Source of the DNA: Isoetes taiwanensis
Taxonomy: Eukaryota > Streptophyta > Lycopodiopsida > Isoetales > Isoetaceae
DNA: 64,000 bases
NCBI GenBank assembly: GCA_021234155.1
Contig: JAJEKV010000035.1
Coordinates: 4,976,224-5,040,223 of the forward strand
Direction: 5' to 3'
The notes below the pieces were generated by a model that worked only from the letters and a program-made list of their open reading frames with translations, had not been told where the DNA came from and ran no database searches. Shown here piece by piece: positions 12,237-23,250 of this stretch. How positions within the stretch are numbered: the stretch's first letter is position 1; every line of letters begins with the position of its first letter. A program made the translations under genes and the position numbers.

Positions 12237-14440
12237 GAAATTATCAACATATTAGCAACTATATTATCATGTAGTGTAGTCACTTGCTGCTACCTAGAAT
12301 TAACATGCAGATTCTCAAACAAGGAGCTGCAGCTATCTAGAACCATTTTTTAAACTGAAAATCAACTAACAAAATACTTCACAGACATGCAATGGGCATG
12401 CATATTGTCAAATGGAACTAATCAAATTGGACACTCGCTCGACAATAAACTAGCAGTAGCACATGATAAGCTTTATAATAGTACCTCACTTGATAATTGA
12501 AATTTCTCAAAACAGATTGAACTACCAGTGCCATTTAATAGAATGTCTGCAAAAAATTCACCAACCATAAAAGTAAAAACAGGCATGAAACATAATAAGC
12601 AAGCTCACAGTCTCTAAGAAATTTTCACGAGATATAAGTGCTCTGAATTACATTAAAGTTGAGAGTTTCCCAAGACAAATGGAGGCATGGATTTGAAGAG
12701 TCAAGAAGCAAGTTGAGAAATCCCTCGAGAGAAGATGCAGAGGCAGTCATGCAGAAAAAGCTAAGCCTCATAAAGTGAAGCCACTAAAATCAAATAACAG
12801 CAGAAATTCAGTTTCAACTCTATGGTACAAGACACTATTAGGGAAGAAATTGCCTTAACTTGCAGAGATATTGAAAAAACTACACGGTTAGAGAAGGTGA
12901 ACAAGACAAAAGTTCATGCTTTAGCATACAATATATCTATTTAAAAAACTAGATTGCAATGTCTACATTTAATCTTTACGGTCTTCAGAAGATACAAAGT
13001 CTAGAGAATTGCCGGCAAACCTCAATCTATAAGTGACGATGAGGCATGTCAAGAATATTGGAAACTCGGATGGGCTACCAATGGAACACTAAGGATCGAA
13101 TAGAAGTGGAAATTCTTGCCTGTAGCTAGGGCATTTGTAACTTGACCTCGATAACGTCATGAAAGAAAGAATATCTTTCTTAGTTAAGATAGAAGCAACA
13201 TGCACACGTTGTTAATGTCACATCGTCTTCAATTGTTAAAGTCTACCCGTCCAATTTTATCAACATTTGTTGTAGTAGGCATGGAACAAGTATTGCAGAA
13301 GCATAAGGACAAATGTAATAGAGGAGAGTGGAAATACATGTTTTGTTAGCATAGAAATGAGAATAACTCCTTGAAGATGTCTGATCTATTTTTTGTGCTC
13401 GGAGGAGGAATACATGGAGCATTGTTGTGTGAAGATGCTGATGCAAATGAAGTTAAAGAAATAGTGTATGAATCACTCTTCCTTTATAATTATTATGATG
13501 TTTTGGTGAGAACATTGTGCATATTCAAATATATAAGATTTACAACCCTGATTTAGATCTTTTTACATTGCATCCTAAAATATGAATGCCACATTTTATA
13601 TATGACGACATTTGTGACTCCAAAGCAAAAAATGCAACACATAAAAACATAAGTTGTTTTTACATTGAAAGATGGGTGTTGTTGTGTCAGGCACGTCTCC
13701 ATCTGATGCATGTCGGCACACCTTCCACGCCAGAATTGCAACAAAAATGCAATTCTTGTATACAAAAATTGCCCCTAACAAGTGCCTTCACCTAGCAAGT
13801 GTTTTGACAAATACATTTTACACATGAATTTCATCTTAAACCTAAGTAGGATCTACCCCACTTTGACTCATGCAGATGACTTGTATGGTGCCTAAAAATG
13901 AACCTCCCTTGACTTTACATTGGGATATCATCGTGAAGCCAATTAGATGCTCATTATTGGCTTCCAAATCGTGTTTGATGATTTAATTGTTCCTTCTAGA
14001 CACTATTAGTCTATGCCCTTGAACAAATTTCTCAAGTAGGCAATCACTTGAAAGATATAGTCATGAACTATGTGTTTTCTCAACATTGCATTGCATATGT
14101 TGGCCTTGTTACGAAGATATTAAAACTAGACAACCATAATGATCTTCCCCACTCAATGTTCACCGGCAATTCCACAGATCTTTGTAAAAGGTATATTGTA
14201 TTGGCAAAATGCTTCTCATACTAACCACTTTTCAGCTTCCACTTATTGCCACATTTTTATAAAAGTTGTCATCGTCATCTAGAACCATTTTTCTACTCTA
14301 AAAGTTGCACGACCCTAAAAGAGTTCCAAGCAAAAAGTCTTCATCTTGAAAGAATTCCAAGACTCGTACATCACATATACATCTTTTATTTATCATCTGA
14401 TGAGTAAACTTCAAACTATGCAATTATATTCAAAGGTCTC
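12237..14440. other. Intergenic, no gene recognised
   Basis: AT-rich DNA with only short unrelated open frames on both strands. No domain, tRNA or clear repeat was found. Confidence 0.5.
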
Positions 14441-14900
14441 CATACTCTAGTGAAAGCTCATGCCAATATCCAGAGGACATCCTTGCCCATTTCACCATTT
14501 CATATTGTGATTAAATTCGTATGTATCGTTAATGCTTCCTACGTATTGTTAATGGTGATTAGCTTCGTATGTACATTAACATTAGGGATGATTAGCATCG
14601 TATGTATCATTAATGGTGCATGGCTTTGTATATACATTGACATTGGGTTATGGGCCTTGCCCCATTTCACCAGTTCATCTTGTGATTTGCTGGCGTTCAT
14701 ATATATCGTCAATGACGATCTCTCTCCATATGTATCATTCATGGTGGTTAGCTTCGCATTTATCTCTCCCTCCACGTCCTTCAATAACAAATCCATTGGG
14801 ATGCAATTGAGGTTTGGTTTTGTGTGTCCACGTCCTTCACTAACAATTCCAATGGCACACATTTGAGGTTTTGATTTTGTACGCCATGGAGTAATTACCT
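14440..14900. repeat. Minisatellite-like region with two internal duplications
   Basis: A block starting CCCATTTCACC (14484) is repeated near 14659 with about 175-bp spacing. CCACGTCCTTCA recurs at 14773 and 14829 followed by similar AACAAATCC/AACAATTCC text. Short CGTATGTATCATTAATGG-type units recur several times between 14518 and 14760. The 138- and 144-codon open frames across it are by-products of the repeats. Confidence 0.6.
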
Positions 14901-15588
14901 CTAACAAGAAGTCTAAGACCTTGCCAACATGCCAAAAACGCCAATGTTTCTTCAAAGAAAAAGAAGAAGGCACAAACTACAATTTGGTGTAATTCTTTTC
15001 TTATTTTCTTGTAGTTTTAGTCGAGGAAGATGGATAGTTGTTTTAAATATCATCTATGTCACCTTTTTCCTGTTCCTATATGCTATGCATATGGCCCTTC
15101 CACAATGTTCTCTTATACATAAATAAATAAACGTTCTTGCTAGGGCAAAAATAACTTCTTGTGGAATAGTTTTTAGCATCAAAAAAGAAGAAAAATATAT
15201 TTTAGCATCAAAAGATGCCTTCCAATGGGTAACAACCAACACCTTTAAATGGTCTTACTATCAACAAAGCTTTAGCTTTTGGTTCCACTTGCAATACACA
15301 TTTCCACCTAGATTTCATCTATTATAAGCTGGTAAATCCCAGGTGTTATAGCATTTGTTGGAATCGTTACTACATTAGTTTTGCAGCATAGCAATGTGAT
15401 AAAAGAGGAAAAGTTGGAAAATATCACATTACTAGCTGCAGCAAGAAAAATGGGTACAATATTATCAAATGCAAAGAATTACAATCTGCTTTGGGCACCA
15501 AAGCAAAAAAGTCAAAGGGCTTAGTTAGGAAGTCATTCCTCTAAATAATTGATTGTTGTTCTACAACTATAAACAAGAAGAATAAGGC
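14901..15588. other. Spacer downstream of the kinase pseudogene
   Basis: No gene recognised. It probably includes the old 3' untranslated region of the minus-strand kinase gene. Confidence 0.4.
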
Positions 15589-17127
15589 TCATGTGAAAAG
15601 TTCACTGCCAAGCGTGACAATTGTTGTTCCTCCTGTGGCCAATCCTCTCTCTTTTTCCAGGATTTGTTCAAGTTCATTCACTACTCCATTTATTGTTGGC
15701 CTTTTGTCTGCATTGGAGTCTATGCACTGAAAGGCCACAGCCAACATCCAGTGCATCCCTTTGGAATACCCAGACTGTATACCACTATCCACATACATTT
15801 GGGCCTGCACATCTAGCAAATAGCGTCATCTTACATGCGCAGATCCATATTAAAGAGCACAGTCATATCTACTAAATGTTACTAAAGAAAGTATAACCAA
15901 GGTGAATGGCATTTGAATAGCAATTAGGAAAGTTTTGGAAGTTACCCATTCAGTAAGATTGCCCTCCGGTGGTGCGTATGCTTTACTGATTGCTTCCCTC
16001 CCACTTACGAGCTCCAACGAAACGACTCCAAAGCTGTATATGTCACTCCTTTTAGATGGCCTTTTGGTGTGACGGTAGCTAAGATAACATAATGCAATGT
16101 CACCACCGTCAGAAATTACTCCAATATGCAGGCATACTGTGGACTATATATTACTTGCTTAGGATCAACATAACCTATTGTGCCAACATCACTGGAGGAA
16201 CCTAGACTTTTCGTAGCTTGTAAAAGCCCTGATAATCCAAAGTCTGTAACCTTTGCAACAAAATTCTTATCAAGAAGAACATTGCTGGACTTGAAATCCG
16301 CATGTGCAACTAGCGTTGTCTCCTCGTGTAAATATTATAAGCCTGCATCAAAATAAATCATCAAATTTCTGTATTGGTAAAAACAACAGTAGTTTCAAAT
16401 ATTTGAACGCACCTTCACCAGCACCAACAACAATAGAAAGTCTTTGTTTAAAGTTAAGACTTCCCCGAGGATTTCCATCTTTGTCTGCCAACATATAACA
16501 TGTTGTAGTTATAACAAATTGTAAATAGGACAATAACCATATCAATATAGTAGCCATGGCATACCGTATAAAAGGCTGCAGACATTTCCATTAGGAAGAT
16601 AATCATATATCAGCATCTAAAGGTGACGATCGTTATCTTGACAACAACCAAGGAGACTAACAAGATGTTTGTGGGGCATCTGACAAAGTTGTTCGGCCTG
16701 TCCAATGTGAACATGCCATGCTGAGAAACTTTGAGGTAGTAAACTTGGAATTATGAATTTAAAGAACAAATTAAAGAAGCAGCTGGTGTAGAGTATAAAG
16801 GGAGTGCCTATAAAACCAATTAAATAACAACTCATTTAACTCCTGCCCAATGTGTAGGCAGCAAAATGTTGTGATGATACACCTGCCCAATGTGTAGGCA
16901 GCAAAATGTTTACTCAGCATACAACAAGAAAAGACACTTGCAAATACGAAACTCAAAGGATAGTTACCTGGATCTGCCACAGTTTTTTCTTTGATGTCCT
17001 CGCTGTTGAAGGCTAACTCCTTTAAAAAAATAACGGCATATACACTGAACTTTTGCCAGTGTGCAGCAATTGGTGTTGAAGACGATAGCATGGTAACTGC
17101 AATGTAAAAGAAAATGGCTTTTTGCAA
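15589..17127 (-). pseudogene. Receptor-like Ser/Thr protein kinase (RLK/Pelle), six-exon pseudogene
   Basis: Exons inferred from splice sites and kinase motifs, right to left: to 16968; 16720-16565; 16484-16413; 16342-16159; 16078-15946; 15804-15589. In order they give FLKELAFNSEDIKEKTV (lead-in to the kinase domain), MPHKHLVSLLGCCQDND, YDYLPNGNVCSLLYD, LNFKQRLSIVVGAGEG, HADFKSSNVLLD with VTDFGLSGLL, GTIGYVDPN, RSDIYSFGVVSLELVSG and NADKRPTINGVVNELEQIL. This is the normal order of an RLK kinase domain. It is dead or inactive: TAG at 16617-16619 (before LIYDYLP), TAA at 16335-16337 (within GLxYLHE), no glycine loop visible (ADPG), and the catalytic HRD is HAD. The intron 16158-16079 uses a GC donor (GCAAGT). 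Ancestrally a membrane or cytoplasmic signalling kinase. I see no ectodomain upstream. Confidence 0.85.
16842..16910. repeat. 29-bp direct repeat pair in first kinase intron
   Basis: CCTGCCCAATGTGTAGGCAG plus CAAAATGTT occurs at 16842-16870 and again at 16882-16910 without change. Both copies lie inside the intron between 16968 and 16720. Confidence 0.85.
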
Positions 17128-18904
17128 GTAATTACAAAGTCATCTTATAAGCCTATGATTTCAAGTAACAAAAATCTAATGCTTTGTTTTGACAAAACTC
17201 AGGGATTGCCAATGCATCTTTTTGGATAGGGCAGAGGTAGGTCCTTCGGATCCGCTTAAGTGCTAGGGACCTCATCACTGTGAGGTGAATTCCTTAATCA
17301 TGTCTCTTTGAAAGTGGTAGCGTGTTCTCCTTGCATCAAATTGCAATCTGACACTAAAGGGGCCTAGGTCCCAAAAGGTCTAATGCTTTGCCTTGAGAAG
17401 AAACTGTGAAAGCAATCTAATCTCTTTTAAGTCTTACCCTTTCTTATCTAAAGAAAATCATCCCATCCCCCAATGCGAAATCAAAGGCACCTTTTCTGAT
17501 AATGAATGCATGTGTATGGATGAAAAATCGGGGGAAAAATACAAAAAAATATGTACATATCAGCAAGAAATATCTTAGAGCAAGTAGCTAGACCTCTTGT
17601 AAGATGTTATATGCATTTTAGTAGCATCTGATTGCAGTAACCAGTCCCTTCGAAACTCAGCATAGACAACTATCTGAGAAGCGCAAAGGAATGAGATAAA
17701 TTAACATTAGAAGATAGTTTTGTACGCACGTGCATGGAAGATCCAAGTTCAAAGTGACGCAATAGTAATGGTATGCTACTTAACTTGCACACTTTCTACT
17801 GCATAAACAAAGGTTCTATGTAATAAAATAAACATGAAACACATGGTAAAATATGGTTCTATAGGGAACACAGTTTAATGCCAATGAAAAGGAGTGAAGC
17901 TTTCTGATTTGTTCTGCCTCAAATAACCCCAATCATAAACAAATGCAGGGCTAGAAATATTGAGATCATAATGTGTTTTCAAGATGGCTAAGGTGTGTCC
18001 ACATATTTTAAGAATACGACAAGCTAGCTATCCAAAGAGCATCCTAAGGGTACATAGAGTTAGGGATAGACCACAATGCAAGTAAAAAAAAATGCAATGA
18101 TGATGTGAGAATCCACACCATGGTGCAATAAAGAAAAATGCATGGCTGACTTTGTTTTCGAGCTTCAGATAATAGACGAAATGATAATCATAGTGCAGAT
18201 TTTATGATCGAAGGTGAAGTCTAGTGAATGATATGGTCCTAATAGTTACCTTGTCTTAAATCTGCCATGATACAAATGCAATCTGAAAGAACAATTCTAA
18301 CCGGTTTCTCATCTTACTAAGATAGAAGCGTAATACACAGATTATGCTAGACAAAGAAAACATCGACTGGCTTAGAAGCTCAGTTTTATGGAGAAGTTTA
18401 CCTTCATTTAGGAGCTTCCAGAATGCTGATAAGTTCGCATGTAGCAAAACATCTAGTATTGGCCGGATGTCTTTATGAAATGTAAAGGATATATTCCCAT
18501 GAATCTGCCATGGCAGACCTTCCTTTCACTGTCACAACTTCTTACCATGCCAATGCTAGTTATATATCATCTTTAGAAGCAAACGATACATGAATGAACA
18601 ATAAAGTGTATCACATGCCTCGTTACTTCCAGTGAAGAACTTCATGGAGACGTCACTACCAAGAACCTGTGTGAAATGTTAAAAGCGACTCGTTCTAAAC
18701 ATGCATTAAGCCAGTCCTTGCACTTGCTCTGCCAAGCAAAAAGTCTTCATCTTGAAAGAATTCCCTCTGAAGGCCCCTCTGATGGCCTTTCCCGACTCAC
18801 GAGGTTAGAAAGACAGCTCAGAGTGAAAAATGTAGTTTGAGGGGCCAAAGTAAAAATTGCAGGTCTGAGGGCTTAAAAAGGGCAGATCCGAGGGCAACCA
18901 TGAC
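17128..18904. other. Intergenic or former upstream part of the kinase gene
   Basis: No coding exon or ectodomain could be recognised on the minus strand above the kinase exons. GGCCTTTCCCGACTCACGAG at 18784-18803 is a copy of the dispersed fold-back motif also seen at 4.6 and 63.8 kb. Confidence 0.4.
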
Positions 18905-19265
18905 GAATATCTAAGTTCGACCATTAGCAGTATTTACCAATAATCAATTACAACCATTTCCAATTCAAGTTCAACCATACTAATAGAAGAAGTTTTTTTC
19001 TTGTTCAACCATCACCAATATTTATCACTATTCAAGTGCGAGAAATCCAACATTTAAGTTCAATATAAAGTCAACTATTATCCATATTTAAGTTCAACCA
19101 TTACCAATTTACTAATATTTCAAGCATTACCAATATTTATCATGAGATTTTTTTCTCTTTTCTTTTTTGGTTTAACTATTGCCAATACTTACCAATAATC
19201 AAGCTCATCCATTACTAATATTTACCAACATTAAAGTTTAACGATTGCCAATATTAAAGTTACAT
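18905..19265. repeat. Degenerate tandem repeat, core TTCAACCATTACCAATATT
   Basis: The words TTCAACCATTACCAATA, TTTACCAATAATCAA and TTCAA alternate about ten times over 360 bp with substitutions and indels. No coding potential. Confidence 0.7.
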
Positions 19266-20560
19266 ATATTTACGTCATTTTTTTTGTAAATTTTTCTATA
19301 CCCCGCTTTTTTTATACCCCGCTCTTTTTCCCACCCATATTTAAATTTTGAAATTTGGTACACACCTTTGAGCCGAAGATCCCGTTGTACCACACTCTTT
19401 GTTTCCAGAAGAACTTGATCCCTTCTTGATCCATAGCCATGGCTTTCTGTGCCATTGTTCCCTTCTTGATCCAGCTTGAACCGGTCGATTTCTTGTACTT
19501 ATGAACTCCAGCAATAGCCACAGTTCGGCCGCGGTTTCACAGTTCGCCCAATCCTTGCTATAGCCAGGTCCCACCTTCAATTCATTTTGCCCAATTCTTT
19601 CTTGAATTTGGTTTCTGGATTGCAGAGGATTTTCCCTATTTGGCATTTCTTGTTCATCAATCTCGCCAGAAAACCGGTCAGGCGTTTCTTGTTTGGCGGT
19701 CGATGAGGGCTTCAATAACAGGGCTACGTCCTGCTTCAAGAAAAAGAAATGATCTGATGCCACAAGGCCGCTGGAGTTATGATGCAATAAGGCCGATCCA
19801 GAAGGCTGATCCGCTAGAGTTATGATGCAACAAGGCCGCTGGAACAAGGCTCAGATCCAGAAGGCCATCATTCTGAAGGCCTCCAGCCGATGATAAAACA
19901 CGGCCGATTTGAAGCCACTGCAACAAGCTCATTCTCAGATCATTCTCAGACCATTTTCTCAGAATATCATTCTTAGATCCAGCTGATGATGAAACAAGGC
20001 AGCCGCTGCTGCAACAAGGCTCAGATCTGAAGCCGCTGAAACAAGGCTTCAGTTATGCTGCAACAAGACTGTTGGAGGTTTTCTGAGCCGATCTGAAGCC
20101 GTTGGCGGCAGCTGCAGACTGTTAGAAAAGCCTTCGGAGCCAGAAAGGATCACATCTGGACCAGGCGTCACAGTCGGATGCTTCACAAGAGGCCTTGCAG
20201 ATAAAAAAAACTCAGGCGCCTGAAAAAGGCAATCCCAAGCACATGGGAGCTTGTTCCACCCGAAGTAGTTGCTCTGCACTCAGAGGAAGACTCGGACATA
20301 GACGAGCATAAACGAGAAGTAAGCATTGCTGTCTTTTCTTTGGTTGTTCTTGGGGCCTGCTAGGGGGAGGAGGCTGCAAGCCCAGACCAAGCAGAAGTGG
20401 AGGCCAGGCCGAGACTTGCCAATATATTTAGAGATATAGAGTAGATGCAGAGCACAGGTGGAAGGTTAACCGAGCAGGATTTCTGAAGAGGGCTAGAGCG
20501 AATGCTTGGCCTTGCCGATGCTGAGCCCATTATCGTCCGGTGAGGCGAGAATGGAAACTT
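19266..20560. repeat. Unassigned region with repeated AAGGC/CAACAAGGC words
   Basis: From about 19790 to 20060 the phrases GCAACAAGGCTCAGATC, AGAAGGC and GCCGCTG recur in different combinations, a degenerate repeat. A 168-codon minus-strand open frame (19341-19847) has no recognisable domain and overlaps the repeat, so it is not called as a gene. Possibly a decayed retroelement. Confidence 0.4.
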
Positions 20561-20960
20561 ATCAAATTCATTGTTTTTATTTTTATATTATTAATTATAT
20601 TTTTTATTATTGTCTTGTATTTATTATATTATTTTTATTTATTATATTTACCTGTTATATTATTTACTTATATTTACCCCTCCCTTCCTCATTTGCCGTC
20701 CCCTCTCCCCCCTTTGCCCCTCCCCTTGCCATCTCCCCTTTGCCCCTCACCATCCCGTTTGCCCTTTTGCCATCCCCTCCCTCTTTGCCCCTCCCTTTGC
20801 CCCTTTGCCCAACCACGCTCCATTCTCTCCTTCCTTACCATCCTTCTCCCTTCTCCATTGCCCTCGTCCCTTCTCCCTACCCCCTTTTGCTCTCACTCTG
20901 CCCTAGTTTTTGTAAACTTTCTCAACTTTTTATTTGAAAATTTTGTGAGAAAATACCATG
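20561..20960. repeat. T/A-rich stretch then 220-bp polypyrimidine tract
   Basis: About 20570-20680 is nearly pure A/T with TTTATTATATT words. About 20680-20900 is almost pure C/T with TTTGCCCCTCCC repeated. Open frames here are low-complexity artefacts. Confidence 0.75.
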
Positions 20961-21800
20961 AACCAGTTCTTGCTGTATGATCTGAAACTTTAACAGTGAT
21001 TCAATACAAAATTTAATTTTTTTTCAGTATGAGTTTCACTTTCAGTATGGAGTTCCAAACGTCAAGATCTGACCCACTTTAATTAAATGGAACTTATCCT
21101 TATTAGCAACTGAATTTACTATTATCTGATCCTCTCTTGCAAGCAAATATACTGCTATCTCCTCCTCCCTATCAGGAGTTGCAAGCTGTTAAAACATTAA
21201 GGCAAAAACTAGGAGTAGCACCACCCACAGATTTTTCTGCAGTATTATTGCTAGCTCAACATTCTCATGTTCATCATGCTAACTAAGAACATAACTAGAG
21301 GTAGGCGTAAAGGCAATTTCTCCAATAGTACGGATATTGCTAAGAACATTACTTGAAATTTCTCTCAATGAAAATGATGCACCTAAGAAAATAAAAGCAC
21401 CTAAATCGAAAGCACCTAAATAAAAGCACCTGAAGCAAAGAAACTTACCTCTACTTGTACCGCGGCCTCTATCATGACATGTAAGATCACCCGGTCACCA
21501 CGGTTTCCACGAGCTTGTTGAAGCATATTCTGAAAATTTCAAGAGAACAAAAAATAGCAGATTTAAGAAAACAAACATAATTTAAGGGAAATAATAGCAG
21601 ATCTAAGACAACAAATAGCAGATTTAAGAGATTTAGGAACTAAAGCAGATTGATTACAAAGATTTAGAACTAGGAACTAGATTTAGAAACTAGAATTTAC
21701 TGTCAGATTTAGAAACAAGGAAATTTAAGAAATTAGAGGGAAATTTACTACAAAGAAACTAGGGGGAAAATCTTACAGGTAAGTGAATCTTACAAAGAAA
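20961..21800. repeat. AT-rich region with AGATTTAGRAAC and AAAGCACCTAAAT repeats
   Basis: AAAGCACCTAAAT-type words repeat near 21385-21440, and AGATTTAG(A)AAC words repeat from about 21560 to 21770. No gene seen. Confidence 0.5.
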
Positions 21801-22072
21801 CTTGAGAATACTCAGAAATGAGTGGCCTAATACCTCCAAAACTCGAAACTCCAAGAATACTGAAGATTCAACGGCTTCAAGAACTCGAAATGAAGAAATT
21901 TCCAGAAATCGGCCAGAAAACCAAGAACCAACACGAACAAGTCGAAATCATGCTGCACCATTTTGCCATAGCTGCACCATCTGCGCCATGGCCGGATCTA
22001 ATCTATCTAGGCGCCATACCTACCCCAAAATCTCTGCCAAAAACTCCCCTTCATTCTTTTCTTGACGCCGTA

Positions 22073-22152
22073 GAATGGGAAAAGGTCGCCCATTCTTGAC
22101 GTGGCAGGGCCAGCTGGCTGCCACGTCAGGAATGGGCGACCTTTTCCCATTC
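22073..22152. repeat. 35-bp inverted repeat with 10-bp loop, ACGTGGC in each arm
   Basis: Left arm 22073-22107 and right arm 22118-22152 are complementary over 35 bp with a single mismatch. The loop 22108-22117 contains the self-complementary CCAGCTGG. Each arm carries TGACGTGGCAG, an ABRE/G-box-like core, in opposite orientations. It overlaps the end of a 93-codon plus-strand open frame (21818-22099, rich in Lys/Glu/Pro) of uncertain reality. It could be a fold-back element or MITE terminus, or a regulatory hairpin. Confidence 0.9.
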
Positions 22153-22370
22153 CACATCACATCTAAGCTTTTCTACTTCTGACCGCATTGTTCTTTTATG
22201 CTCATGTATTTACATTTGCGGGCTGATATACATCAATATGTAGCTGAAATTATATGCTTGTATACATCCTTATGAAGCTGAAAAAGTATCCATATGATTG
22301 TGTAATTACTCAATTATTCATACGAATAGTTATTGATTCAATGCAGTCGACTGAATGCATCTAAGCGTTC

Positions 22371-23078
22371 CTACTTTTGTTGTATCATCTTTCTATATTT
22401 ATATTCTTTTTTTCTTATAGATTCTTTTATGCTTATAGTCTGGTAAACTATATCAGGTTTTTTCACTTCATGCTTCTTTTCTTCAGGCTTGTTTAGGATA
22501 ATCTTCCTTATTCGATCCCCCTGCTGACGTGGCATCATCTCTGGCCGTTGAAAGTTTGAATTGGAGCGCCAGATTTGATGCACGTCCGAAGGGGGGGAAG
22601 GTGTCCCCTTCTTTTCATCCTTTTTTTTCGTCCCATTTCTGTACTGCCTTTCCCAGACTCCTCTTCTGTGGCAGAACCTCTAATTTTAACCATCTCCTTA
22701 TTCACACCAATCTCCACAGAATCCACTCCTAAACAATATAGTATGCATGATCCAACAGAATATAAGCGCAAGCTTGAGAAGATAGATGAAAGAGTAAAAA
22801 GAAGTGGAATTTTGTATACCTTTGAGAGAATTGAGAGCCTTCGTGACAGATTTGAGGCATTTGTTGCATGTGCAGTTCACTTTGAGAATAACCTCCTTCG
22901 GTTTCTCTGGCTCTTTGGGCTTTGCTGGCTCTTTGGGTTTCTCGGCCGCCGGACATGCGCAATAGTTGTGGTGGCCATAGGAGCCATAATAGCAATAGCT
23001 GTGGTGGCTATAGGAGCCATAATAGCTGTGGTGATTATACACCATAATAGCTATGGTGCTTTGGTGCTTATACGCCAT
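22371..23078 (-). pseudogene. HIPP copy 1: heavy-metal-associated (HMA) isoprenylated plant protein, pseudogene
   Basis: Exon 1 (23078-22820) starts at ATG with MAYKHQST and has a Tyr/His-rich stretch, a KPKEPEKPKE linker and an HMA half with NCTCNKC. The intron 22819-22729 (GT-AG) sits at the same place as in copies 2 and 3. Exon 2 begins GVDSVEIGVNKEMVKIRGSATEEE but then lacks about 24 bp relative to copy 2 and shifts frame. An insertion of about 100 bp (about 22505-22605) follows. The remaining KPEEK / VKKPDIVYQT part lies in another context and the CaaX end is lost. Intact HIPPs bind soft metals through CxxC and are membrane-anchored by a farnesyl group. This copy cannot make such a protein. 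Confidence 0.85.
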
Positions 23079-23120
23079 AATGGCTGTGGCCTTTGATCAG
23101 AAATGAAAACCTGACCTTCG

Positions 23121-23130
23121 CCTTTCATAT
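23121..23130 (-). promoter_or_regulatory. Degenerate TATA box of HIPP copy 1
   Basis: Minus strand ATATGAAAGG, aligned with ATATAAAAGC of copy 2 by the following shared GCGAAGGTCAGGTTTTCAT. One substitution changes TATAAAA to TATGAAA. Confidence 0.5.
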
Positions 23131-23133
23131 CCA

Positions 23134-23250
23134 CTTGACTTGTGACTTGATCTACTCCACACCCTTGACTTGACTTGTGATTTTTGACTTGATCTACCCC
23201 ACACCCTTGACTTGACTTGTGACTCTTGACTTGATCTACCCCACACCTTT
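23134..23250. repeat. 42-bp tandem repeat carrying seven TTGACT (W-box) cores
   Basis: Three units: 23134-23166 (shortened), 23167-23208 and 23209-23250. Each contains GACTTGACTTGTGA, then TTGACTTGATCTACCCCACA. TTGACT occurs seven times (23135, 23165, 23170, 23183, 23207, 23212, 23226). It lies immediately upstream of the HIPP copy 1 start and TATA-like site, where WRKY factors would be expected to bind. Copies 2 and 3 lack it. Confidence 0.85.

Noticed and set aside
14450-14973. Overlapping frames of 138 and 144 codons on opposite strands
   Set aside because: Both are created by a minisatellite-like region.
19341-19847. 168-codon minus-strand frame
   Set aside because: No recognisable domain, overlaps degenerate repeats, no splice or promoter context.
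20506-20980. Membrane-protein-like frames (143-146 codons)
   Set aside because: They translate an A/T-rich and then a pyrimidine-rich stretch. Low complexity, no family.
23134-23250. CRISPR-like array
   Set aside because: The 42-bp units are contiguous tandem repeats without unique spacers, in a plant genome.
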